Below, piece after piece: positions 1 to 9,592 of a DNA stretch of 41,912 nucleotides. Source of the stretch: Termitomyces sp. T153 (Eukaryota > Basidiomycota > Agaricomycetes > Agaricales > Lyophyllaceae). A program made the translations under genes and the position numbers. A model generated the notes under the pieces. That model was given only the letters and a program-made list of their open reading frames with translations, made no database searches and had not been told where the DNA came from. Numbering within the stretch: the stretch's first letter is position 1; each line of letters opens with the position of its first letter. The stretch lies in NCBI GenBank assembly GCA_018296165.2, contig JACKQL020000217.1:1-41912 (forward strand). The letters are read 5' to 3'.

Positions 1-188
1 GGTCGCCAGTTCAAGAAATATTCTATATCTCGAATCTATTCTGAATCATACAACGTCAAAAGACACTGCCTTATGATAAGGTTCAGCCTGGGAAACTGAG
101 ATTATAATTAAACCCCTTGCAACATGCTTTAAAACTGACAGATCATCGATTGACGCTTGAACACCCTCCTCATCCCACACTCCTCACA

Positions 189-1197
189 ATGACTTTGCGT
201 CGCCATCCCCTGGATACAATCTCTCTCGATGTTCTTATTTATCCCGCAGACGGCAAGGAACCATATATCACACGTATGGAGTTCAACCAAGCAGGTGCAA
301 AGCATCCTTTTGGGCTCTACACCACTGCTGTTGATCTCCGATCGACCTACGGAAAGTCTCTGAAACAAGGAATAAGGCGTCAGTTGCTTACAGTCGAGAA
401 CCAGCCTGACAAGGAGCTTGAAGGCGACTACTGTATTTACTTCAACATTGATTGGAAACTGCCGCTCAACCTCGCCATGACGCGTATTGCTGGGATAAAT
501 CCAAAACACCCTGGAACGAGGCCGACATGGAGAGGAGATGTGGTTGTTGTGAAGGAAAAGGAATGGCCAGAGCCAGTCATATGGACTGAGGTGGGGGCAA
601 ATCACATGGACTGGATTAATGTCCGTAAAGGCGCGAAGGAGTTAATTGATCGGTTCATTCCGAGGTGGTATAAATCTAAAGATTGGGAAAGGCTTGTTGA
701 CTTTGAGAGGGATTCGGAGAGATTGTTAAGGAATAGTGAGTGGTGTTTTAATACCTTCAAGCTCAAGTTGAGATTGAGAAATGTATGGACACTTGACATA
801 GTGTCTGACCCCCGGGCCAGCTTGATCGAAGCAACACTTGGAAGTAGACCAACCCCAGAGTTTTTTGGTGAGTAGGACAATTTCATATAGATACTGTTGT
901 AGCATTGATCCAGACAATCTTAGAAAGAAAGAAGCAGTTTATTGATAAACTTGTGGAACGTAGTAGGTCTTCTATGCCAAGAGGAGGGCTCGGGTACTGA
1001 TATGATCTGACTTGCGATTAGGGGATAAACAGGTCGCTCTTGAAGCCTCTTGGAAATGCATGACTTGTGGATTAAATGGTGAAGTCGATCTGCGAGACTG
1101 TTCTGTATGTCAGAAAGTCAAGTATTGCTCAAGGGAGTGCCAGAAGGTTAATTGGAAATGCCACAAGAATGAGTGTAAGAAGGAAACTGGCGATTAG
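189..1197 (+). CDS. MYND zinc-finger protein, two exons
   Basis: Exon 1 is 189-867 and exon 2 is 1022-1197, giving about 284 residues. The intron (868-1021) opens with GTGAGT and closes with TTAG, and the splice keeps frame (phase 1). ATG 189 is the first in-frame ATG; the frame is open upstream to 117, so an upstream exon cannot be excluded. The C-terminus is a full MYND finger: CMTC, then CSVC, YCSREC, and a final H-KNE-C supply all eight ligands. MYND domains bind short proline-rich peptides in other proteins. The first 230 residues match no domain I recognise. CpG content is normal, unlike the repeats downstream. A decayed copy lies at 34400-35184. That copy keeps a different frame open across the region matching 745-1010, so the 3' half of exon 1 here could carry an old frameshift. 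Confidence 0.72.
868..1021 (+). other. Intron of the MYND gene
   Basis: The donor GTGAGT at 868 and acceptor TTAG at 1018-1021 join two reading frames in phase so that the MYND finger follows exon 1. A CTGAC branch-like motif lies just before the acceptor. At 154 nt it is long for a basidiomycete intron. Confidence 0.6.
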
Positions 1198-1690
1198 ACC
1201 GTTCCACTCTAGCCTAGCTTAGTTTGTGAGGACCAGCACTCTATCTAGCTGGCCTCCAGACTGCCTGACCCCTTCTTACTCCCCTCCCATCTTGGCTCCC
1301 CAGCCTCATGGGTACATTGTACTTGGCACATAGTGTATTGTTGTCAATCATTGATCCTTTTACTATTAGGCCCAATTAGTCAGTATGTTATAGTCATTGG
1401 CCTCTGCTCTGTCATTAGGTTGTAGTCAGCAGCCTCTGACATAGTCATAGGTACTTAGTCATCTGAGTAGCCTTGTGTTATATAAGGCAGACCTGGGAAT
1501 AGACTAGCATCACTTCCAGGTTTATTCACTAGCATAACTGTGAGCTCAGCCAGTGCTGCCCCTTGCCTTGCTCTGCCCTCCAACTCTGCCTCTCATGTTA
1601 GTTGCCCACTAGCCTGCCCACTGGTCTCCAGGCTGCCTTGCTTGCCACTCACTTCTTGACCATTTGGTTGGGACCATGGGTGGTGGGCTT

Positions 1691-2500
1691 TATCGGGGAA
1701 TGTCCCACTTGGTTCCCCTTCTCCTTCTCCAGTTCTTGTCAGATTTCCCCTGCTATAGTTTTCCTTCATTCTCCTTCCTTTTCCCTATCTATTGGTCCTA
1801 GTTTCAGCCCTCAGGCTGCACTGGTTCTCTGTCAATAATTCAGACAAGTGTGGCCCCTTTGACACTGCCACCAGCTTATGTAACTGCTGACCAATTGCTG
1901 ACACATCACTTTTGTCTTTTTTCTCTGTCATACTGTACAGTTGTTTCTCATGCTTCTGAAGCCTCTGAAGCATCACACCTGGCCTAGGGAATCCCCAGAC
2001 TTGTTCTCTTTGGATTTTCCTTTGCAAGGTGAGTGTCAGGGGACTTTCATTTCCAACCTCCTTGACTGGTTCCAGCACCTCCACAGCTCATTTGATGTCT
2101 CCACAGCTCTTTCCAGGACCACAGATATCTCCGGAGAACTGTGGAGTTCTCCATATTACCTCAGCAACCATTGCCCTAGGATTAGGAGTAGCTCCAGTCA
2201 CCTGTACAGTAGTTCCCATGCCTCTGCTGCCTGCTGAAGCACTGTGCTGAGCAGCAGGGATCCTTAGACTTGTTCTCTTTGGATCCCCTCTGCTAGGTGA
2301 TTAGTTACTGTTTGTATTGTCATCTACTCTGCTAATATACTTCAGATCACTCTCTGCTAGCTGCATGACTCTGATCTGCTGCTCCAGAGGTTGCCCTTAC
2401 AGTGAGTAGTTATCTCAGTAGACACTGTACAGTACTGAATAGACTTTTTCCCTTTGCCAGTTGTGTGATTGAGCCACAGCCTCCAGAGGTTGCCCTTACA
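1691..2500 (+). repeat. Solo LTR Y inside LTR X, TSD GGCTT
   Basis: Exact 5-bp direct repeats GGCTT flank it at 1686-1690 and 2501-2505. Removing the insert restores continuity with the sister LTR at 35770-36353. The end is GCCCTTACA. The start is TATCGGGG, where the family has TGT, so the canonical G appears to have mutated to A. The distal half matches the LTR at 36795-37182. It contains LTR Z at 2034-2401. Confidence 0.75.
2034..2401 (+). repeat. Solo LTR Z inside LTR Y, TSD GTGAG
   Basis: A 368-bp element starting TGTCAGGGGAC and ending GCCCTTACA, flanked by exact 5-bp repeats GTGAG at 2029-2033 and 2402-2406. It is the same family as the LTRs of the reverse-strand chromovirus at 3824-8940, but in the opposite orientation. 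This is the third nested level. Confidence 0.85.
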
Positions 2501-2539
2501 GGCTTGGCTTGGACTATCCACAGCCAATGTCCCCTCACA

Positions 2540-3823
2540 GAGCCTGGGCCATTGGCTGAGCATTCCACTGACATCCCCTGACTCCCTCCCCTGAATGCCT
2601 TGCCAAATCATCTGACTCCACCATCACATCTGACCATGCTCTCCAACCCTGCAATCAACTGCCATCAATCCATCAAGTTCTGCATCAATGACCTTCCTCA
2701 TTTAGGCAGAAGTGCCCCATAAACCCCTTCCTTTGGACTTGCCCTGCACCTGTCTGAGATCCTCCAGTGACAACACCACCTTGTCTTGGGACTGTCACCC
2801 TGCTCCCAGTCTTGGAACTCTGCTAAGTCTCAGCACCATGCTCCATAATCACACCCAACCTCAGAACTGCTCTAAGAACCCTGGGAGCCCTACTATAAGT
2901 ACTGTACCGCTGTAGCCAGTACCTTAATCTTGATATGTCCTACACCCCACATACATTTCTTGATCTTCAGTTTCCCAGCACTATCTGTTTCCTGGTATAT
3001 TCTGTTTCCTAGCATTTATCCAATTTCACTTTGTTAGCTCTACTACTCCAAATACAATCCAACCATTAACCCCACTCTCTGACAGAACTCTGGCTTAACT
3101 CTTGAGTCCTCCAACCTTCACTAGCCTCTGAACTTAGCATCCTTGCCCTCTCCAGGCTCCTAGATTGTCTGTTTGACAAGTCCTTTTAGTCATTGCAGTC
3201 CTCTGACTAGCAGGTTGCTTGCTCTACAGTGAGAGAGCCCCCTGGGTCAGCTGGACCTAACATAATATCAAGACACATCCTATTCATTTGAATACTCAAT
3301 GTCTAACTATGCCTATCCACAAAACTACTGGCTGGCCACTGTGATACTAGTCAATCTGTATGGCTGCCCCATCCCCCCAAATCACAACTACCCTGCTCCC
3401 ATGACCCTTAACCTTCAACCCCCTCCTATGCACCTGGACAACTTCAGGAATGCCACTCCAAGCAACTACTGGTCAATGGACTAACATAAACATGAGTGTT
3501 TGCTAGGACTGTCCATCAGTTAGGGGCCCACACCTGGCTGGTGCTCAATCACAATGGTTCCTCTAAATGTACAAGGCCCCAACCAGTGGACCTATGCACT
3601 TCTTGGGCTGCCCTGTTGTATGTGAGGACCAGCCCATTTGCAGTGGCTCTGGTGTATGGCAGGATGTGGCAGGATGATGAGGGAATGACTTCAAATGTAG
3701 AGCAGACCAGAGAACTATGACCATGTTGTTTGAGACAGGGGATGCTCACTTGGCAGTGGGGATCTCACTCTGATCCCACCATGCACTTACTGTCAAAGAG
3801 ACAGATAATCCAGACCAACCCCT
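2540..3823 (+). mobile_element. Older LTR-element debris (3' part of a long LTR plus leader)
   Basis: The first part, to 3262, resembles the 3' portion of the long solo LTR at 19542-20782; both end in CCTAACA and share a TCTTGATAT block downstream of a TATA-like box. Immediately after it, TAATATCAAGACAC is close to the TGGTATCAGAGC primer-binding sequence common in LTR elements, so 3263-3823 may be an internal leader or gag start. The largest open frame (3299-3484) matches nothing I recognise. The chromovirus at 3824-8940 inserted at its right end. Confidence 0.45.
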
Positions 3824-4176
3824 TGTAAGGGCAATCTCCAGAGCAGTAGATCAGAGTCACACAGCTAGCAGAGAGGAATCCAAAGTATATTAGTGGAGTA
3901 AACAACAATACAATCAGTAACTAATCACCTAGGAGAGGGGAATCCAAAGAGAACAAGTCTAAGGATCCCCACTACTCAGTGCAGTGCATCAGCAGGCAGC
4001 AGAGGCATGGGAACTACTGTACAGAAGACTGTAGCTGCTCCTAACCCCAGGGCAATGATTGCTGAGATAATACAGAGAACTCCACAGTTTTCTGGAGATC
4101 AAGCCCTGGAGATGTCAAACAAGCTGCAGAGGTGCTGGAACCAGTCATGGAGGTTGGAAATGGAAGTCCCCTAACA
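3824..4176 (-). repeat. 3' LTR of chromovirus D
   Basis: A 353-bp LTR reading TGTTAGGGGACTTCC to CCTTACA on the minus strand. Same family as LTR Z and the 5' LTR at 8680-8940. It directly follows a G-rich polypurine tract. Confidence 0.85.
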
Positions 4177-4179
4177 TCA

Positions 4180-7100
4180 CCCCCCCTCTAGCATGTGGGG
4201 TCTTGACACAGGGTAGAAGAAGTCCCTGATTGCTTGGTCTGCTGGTGAGATAGGGTAGATTCCTTGTATGGCACATGGGGCATCTGGATGTCTCCAGTGG
4301 AACTCCTTGATGAGTCTGGGGGCATGCATGTTCTTCCATGGCTCTGAGGAGATATCCTCGATCCCATAGCCTTCCCACTTCACCTTGTACTGTAGTCATC
4401 TCTGGAATAAACAGCTATCCAAGATTTCCTCCACCTTGTATTCCTCATTGTTGTTGACCACCATGGGGGGTGGCAGAGGTGGTGGACAATGCTCTGAAAT
4501 AGGATTCTTAGGGGCTGGAGTCAGTTTGACCACATTGAACACCAGATGAAGCTGGTGCATCCACACAGGGAGCTGGAGTCAATAGGCCAAAGGTCCTACC
4601 TGTTGTTCCACTGTGAAAGGTCCCAACTGACAGTGTGACAGCTTTTTTGAGGGCTGGGTAGTTGTAATGTCAGAGGCATTCAGGTAGACTTGATCTCTGG
4701 GCTGATATTTGTGCTCCAGGGTCCTCCCATAGTTGTAGTATCATGCCATGTCATCCTTTGCCTTTGCCAGTGCTGCTTGGGCCTCCTCCTGTGACCTCCT
4801 CATCTGGTCCACAAATTAGTCTACTGCCTCATTCTCTGAGGGTTGGGCCCAGGGTTCAAAACCCATGTGTGGATGCTGTCTCATGTCAAGGAAGAATGGG
4901 GAGAACTAGGTAGATGTGTGAATGTGGTTGTTGTATTGGAACTCAGTGTCAGGGAGGAGTTCATCCCAGTCATCCTGGCACTCATTGCAAAAGAGCTGGA
5001 GGTACTGCTCTAACTCCTGGTTTATGCATCTGGTCTGGCTGTTGGACTGTGGGTAGTAGGTGGTGGAGGTGTGGAGCTTCACTCCAAGCAGTTGGTAGAG
5101 CTCTCTAGTGAAGTCTGCCACAAATTGTGGTCTCCAATCAGAGACATAGGCATCAGAGAGGCTGTGGAGCTTCCAGATGTTCCTCCAGTACAGGTTTGCA
5201 GTGCCCATGGTGGAGCAGGTGGTGTGGGTCAGAATGAAGTGCACTTGCTTGCCATACAGGTCTACCACCACCATGATCACATCATAACCATGGGTGTTGA
5301 GGAGCTCTACAATGGAGTCCATAGAAGCCATGCTCCATTGTTCCACAAGCACAGGCAGTGGGTGTAACTGTCCATAGGGTAGTTAGTGTTGGGACTTGGT
5401 CTGGAGGCAGAGATTGCATGTACTAGTGTAGGATCCAATATACCAGGACATCTGGGGCCATCAGTAGTTCTGCAATCCTAGCTCCAGTGTCTTCTACCAT
5501 CTGGGGTGCCCTGTGATGTGGGAGTTGTGGTGCTGCTCCACAATCCTCCAACAGAGCTCTGGAATGTTGGGGACATAGATATGGTCTCAGAAGGTCAGGA
5601 TTCTGTCTTGGAGTGCCCATTCATCTGTGCAGATTGCCTTGGCACCAGTGGTATGCCCCAACTTCAGCATCCAAGCTGCTTGTGCCACAAGTTCCTCCTG
5701 CTGGCCATCCTGATTACCCTGCCATATGTCCTGGAGAATGTCCACTTCTGCTCCCTTGACAGCTAGACCCTCCATGGCTCAGATCACAAACAGTTATGGG
5801 CAGAGGAGCATAATGTTGCTGTTATCCTCCTCCCCCATGCCATGGTCCACTCTCTGGGACAGGGCATCTGGTTTTCCCATGCTCCAGCCAGACTTGTGGT
5901 GCAAAGAGAAGTCAAAGTTGGCAAGGTAAAGGGACCACCAGGCCTGTTGGCAATTGAGCTTCTTGGCTGTCCAGAAGTATTTGAGGTTCTTGTAATCTGT
6001 CCAGACCTTAAACTTGTGCTGTGTGCCTTCCAGGAAGTGCTGCCACTCCTCAAGTGACTGGATGATGGCCAGCATCTTCTTGTCATGGATCTTGTAGTCC
6101 TGCTCCACCACATTCAGGCTCTTGGAGTAAAAGGCCACCAGATGCTACTTCTCATCTTCTAGAGATTGCTGCAAGAGCACAGCCCAAGTGGCAAAGTCAG
6201 AGCTGTTGGCTTCTACCTGAAAGGGAGAGTTGTCATCTGGAAAGAGGAGGATGGGTTCAGAGGTCATGGCATGCTTGAGAGTGTTGAAGGCTGTCTGCTC
6301 TGGAGGTCCCCAACTCCATGTCATATCCTTTCCAGTGAGGTCAAATAGCGGACAGGCATGGTGCAAGAAGTCCTGGATGAATCTCTGGTAGAAGTTTGTG
6401 AAACCAAGGAATGCCTGCACCTCCTTCTTGTTCTTGGGCTCTGGCCACTCCACCATACCTGCTACCTTCACTGAGTCCATTTCTGCAGCTCCATGTGAGA
6501 TGATCAGGCCAAGGTATTTGATCTGGGTCTGTTCAAACTTGCACTTCTCTGGCTTGAGGTAGAGCTGGTGCTGGCAGAGGCATTCCAGAACAAGGTGAGT
6601 GATCCAACAGTGTTCCTCCAGCATTTTGGTATAGATGAGGATGTCATCAAGGTATACACACACTATGCCCTCTGCTATGAGGTCCCAGAAGATGCCATTC
6701 ATCATGGTCTGAAAGGTGGTGGGGCTATTGGTGAGTCTGAAGAACATAACAAGCAGTTCAAACAACTCCTGGTTGGTCCAGAAGGCAGCCTTCCACTCAT
6801 CTCCTTCCTGGATGTGCACATTGTTGTAACCCCACCAGACATCCAGTTTAGTGAAGTATCATGTACCCTGGAGGTTGTTGATGAGCTCAGAGATGAGGGG
6901 GAGGGGGTAACAGTTCTTCACTGTCATGGCATTGAGAACCCAGTAGTCCTGGACTAGTTGGAGCAAGCCATCCTTCTTCTTGATGAAGAAGACCAGAGAG
7001 GCCATCAGAGACTTGGAAGGGTGGATGCAACTAGAGTCCAGGTTTTCTTGCAAGAATGCATCAAGCTCTTCCTGCTCCCTGGGCATGAGTGGGTAGACCT

Positions 7101-7287
7101 TACAGCTGGAGAGTGTGGAATCTGGCAGCAGTTCAATGGCATGGTCCCACCTCTTGTGCTCTGGAAGTGAGTCAAATGAGGCTTTGGAGAACACATTCTC
7201 AGAGGCATGAAGGTAGGTAGGTACCATGTCCTGGAGGTTCCTCTGTCTCAGAATGAAGGGCATTGGAAAAGACAGTTTCATTTTCTA
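4180..7287 (-). pseudogene. pol of chromovirus D (RT, RNase H, integrase, chromodomain)
   Basis: Reverse transcriptase lies at about 6145-7281 with the catalytic YLDD at 6643-6654 and the GFTNFYQRFI block after it. RNase H follows at 5794-6290 (TDYKNLKYF). The integrase zinc domain is near 5370-5560 (HHNSH..CNLC) and the catalytic core is at 4906-5352, where the usual SDRG and TDGQTE motifs read SDWRPQF and QSNSQT, so the glutamate site is damaged. A chromodomain (VKWEGYGIED) ends the protein at about 4310-4440. Chromodomain integrases target heterochromatin. Several frame changes and stops make the polyprotein non-functional. The closest relative in this window is the remnant at 35690-37182. 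Confidence 0.87.
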
Positions 7288-7289
7288 TT

Positions 7290-8574
7290 GACAGACACAA
7301 AAACCTGTTAGCACCCAGCAATGGAGGCATACACCTCATCCATTGCTCAACTAAAAATCCTCCTCCAGCTCCAGGGGTGAGGTGCACATGCTGATCTCCT
7401 CCAGGGTCAACTCTGGTGTAGGCTCATTCAGCAACAGAGCTCCAACAGTGTCCTTTGTGGCCAGCAGCTGCAGGAGGAGTTCCTCCTGCTCTGCTGTGGA
7501 GAGGTAGCATACCTCCAGGCCCAGGGGGCAGTGCCATGCAAAGTGCCTGGGCTTCTGGCATCTTCAGCACAGCAGTGGGGTAGTGCAGAGCTGCCTGGCA
7601 GCATCCAGGTCCATAGGGATCCCCTGTGTCAGGGATTGTGCTGCAGGAGTGGCTGGAATAAAGACCAGCATTGGGCAAGCAGGTGCAGGGTGGCAGAAAT
7701 TGCTGATTGGAGTGGGGTGCAGCACAGAATGTAGATGGTGGAGCTCCCTCCAGATCTCCATGAGTTGCCATTGGTCCTGGACCACCTTGTACCACAATGC
7801 AACCTTTTCATTATTGGGGCGACTCTCTGCAAGATTGTCAATGTGTTCCACCAGTGCAGAGTGCAAGCCATCCCAGAAGGTGAGGCATAGTTGAAGGCCA
7901 TTGGGGTAAGTGGCCTGCTCAACAAGAGCCTGGAACAAGTCAATGTACTCATCCAGTGTACACTTTCCTTGCCCATATTGTTTTCTATCACATAGTGTCA
8001 AGGCTGCAGTCTTGGCAGGGTCTAACAGGAAAAACTCCACATGGAAGTCCTTCTCAAAGACAGCCCAGTCCAGAGAACTTCCAATGCCTCTGGAGTGACA
8101 GAAAACTCATAGCACATAAGTGGAGGCATGTGCAGACTTCATGTACAACAGCACCCAGGCTATTTTCAATGCATTGGAGTCAAAGGCATCCCTACTGAGG
8201 TGGATATAGGTGAGGCAGGACTGCAGGAATCACTCCCCACCAGAGTGGGCACCATTATACATGTCTGGTAGTGCCAGATGTGGAATCTGCAGCTGTAGGG
8301 TCACCAGAGCTGCAGGGACAGGTGCAGAGGGGGTCAGGGCTGGTTCTGCAGCTGCAGGAGGGGCAGAGTTAGGGGTTAAGCATTTGAGCAATGCCTGGAG
8401 TGATTGGGAGATAAGATCTGTCATTTAACAGAGGGTAGAGAGTTTGGTAGTATGGTGGGTAAGAGATGATTGTGTTAATTGCACCTGGGTTTCTAAGTGT
8501 AGCAGGCAAGTCCAGGCTTTGTCCTGCAGGGCTGGGGCCTCTGAGGGTGTGTCTGGGTTGGCAAGCTGAGACAT
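7290..8574 (-). pseudogene. gag of chromovirus D
   Basis: The likely start is the ATG at 8574 (MSQLANPDTPSEAP), typical of basidiomycete Gypsy gag. The capsid-like part is at 7564-8200 (LTFWDGLHSALVEHI). A CCHC zinc knuckle follows at about 7530-7570 (RCQKPRHFAWHC). One codon in the knuckle is TGA at 7564-7566 where a CGA arginine would fit, a change expected from CpG deamination. Frames change near 8370 and 8040. Confidence 0.75.
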
Positions 8575-8679
8575 AGAACTCTGCAGTGTTCAATCTTGGT
8601 GGGGAAGTGACAGATAGTAGTTCAGAGGTTCCTTGTGGCTATGAGGGGCTTCTAGACCAGTTTTTGGAGACTTGTTCTG

Positions 8680-8940
8680 CTTTAGGGCAACCTCCAGAGC
8701 AGCGGATCAGAGTCACACAGCTAGCAGAGGGGGATCTGAAGTATATTAGCAGAGTAGATGACAATACAAACAGTAACTAATCACCTAGCAGAGAGGGATA
8801 TGAAGAGAACAAGTCTAAGGATCTCTGCTGCTTGGCATGGCACATCAGCAGGCAGCAGAGGTGTGGGAACTACTGTACAGGTGACTGGAGCTACTCCTAA
8901 CCAACCAGTCATAGAGGTTGGAAATGGAAGTCCCCTGACA
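8680..8940 (-). repeat. 5' LTR of chromovirus D, internally deleted
   Basis: Matches the LTR at 3824-4176 but lacks about 95 bp in the middle. Reads TGTCAGGGGACTTCC at 8940 on the minus strand; the inner end (TTTAGGG near 8681-8687) has decayed from the family end, so that boundary is approximate. No convincing primer-binding site follows. Confidence 0.78.
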
Positions 8941-9592
8941 CCCCCCAGCAAATCACCTCTCCTATGGACAACCCCTCTCAAAACAACCATTATCCAAAAA
9001 CCTTTCCAACTTCCTGAAACCTGACCATCATCCCAAGATCCCCCTCCCTTGTCCACAAACTGACCATTGTCCTGAGATTCACTTGCCTCCCTCACAAACT
9101 AATCATTGTCCCAAAATCCACCTCCCTCCCCCACAGATTCACCATTTTCCCAAATCCACCTCTCCTCCCCCACAACCCAACCATTGTCCCAATACCCCCC
9201 TGCCTTTCCTGCAAACCAACAATTGTCCCAAAAAAGCCCTCACACAACCCTGTTCCCCATCCCCTCCTGACTTCTTTCCCTCAAACATCTCATGGAACAG
9301 TATCATGGGCCCTGATGCCCCTGCCCCTCCCTCCAGAAACCACCCTCCAACCCCAGAAGCTTGCTGGAGTCCCTGGGTTGGCATGCCACAATGATCATTG
9401 TTGCCAACCCCTTTGCATGTATGATTTGGGATCAAGCACAAACCTATCAACTCCGCATCTCTCCAGTGAAGCTGTAGGTGGGCACAGGGGCCTCAGAGCT
9501 AGTACCTTGAGTTTGCTGATGTGATCTCTGAAGGTAGTGCCAAAGACCTTCCCCTCCATTGACCCTATGATCATAGAATTTATCTGGCAGCA
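8941..9592. repeat. C-rich degenerate tandem tract; no gene seen
   Basis: About 9050-9240 repeats a roughly 40-45 bp unit built on CCATTGTCCCAAAATCCACC with many substitutions. The rest is C-rich with weak open frames on both strands that look like composition artefacts. At about 9593 homology with the second NLR unit stops abruptly, so this tract replaced the original NLR 3' end. Confidence 0.5.

Larger units (their letters stand above)
1205..2539 (+). repeat. LTR family X, copy 1 (disrupted, 5'-truncated)
   Basis: Homologous to the complete solo LTR at 35770-36353. Shared blocks include the ACTCTATCTAGC segment, a TATATAAGG promoter box near 1480, the TTGCCTTGCTCT segment, and the end CCACAGCC..CTCACA at 2539. 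It starts a few bases after the MYND stop codon and lacks about the first 25 bp of the family. It is split by LTR Y at 1691-2500. Without the insert it is about 520 bp. Confidence 0.7.
3824..8940 (-). mobile_element. Ty3/Gypsy chromovirus D, complete but decayed
   Basis: A reverse-strand LTR retrotransposon with LTRs at both ends, gag, protease position, reverse transcriptase, RNase H, integrase and chromodomain in Ty3/Gypsy order. A purine tract just upstream of the 3' LTR (complement of 4177-4192) is the expected plus-strand primer. Flanks are CCCCT (3819-3823) and CCCCC (8941-8945), a possible target-site duplication with one mismatch. The coding region has many stops and frameshifts, and almost all CpG is gone, so it is not autonomous. 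Confidence 0.88.

Noticed and set aside
129..605. 158-codon minus-strand frame opposite the MYND gene
   Set aside because: It is a shadow frame with no domain, and the plus strand encodes a spliced MYND protein.
1602..2250. Short plus-strand frames over the nested LTRs
   Set aside because: They cross exact LTR boundaries and show no domain.
9050..9240. CRISPR-like array
   Set aside because: Units are adjacent and degenerate with no unique spacers, in a eukaryotic repeat context.
9083..9450. Overlapping 103-codon frames on both strands
   Set aside because: They sit in a C-rich degenerate repeat and show only repeat-derived peptides.
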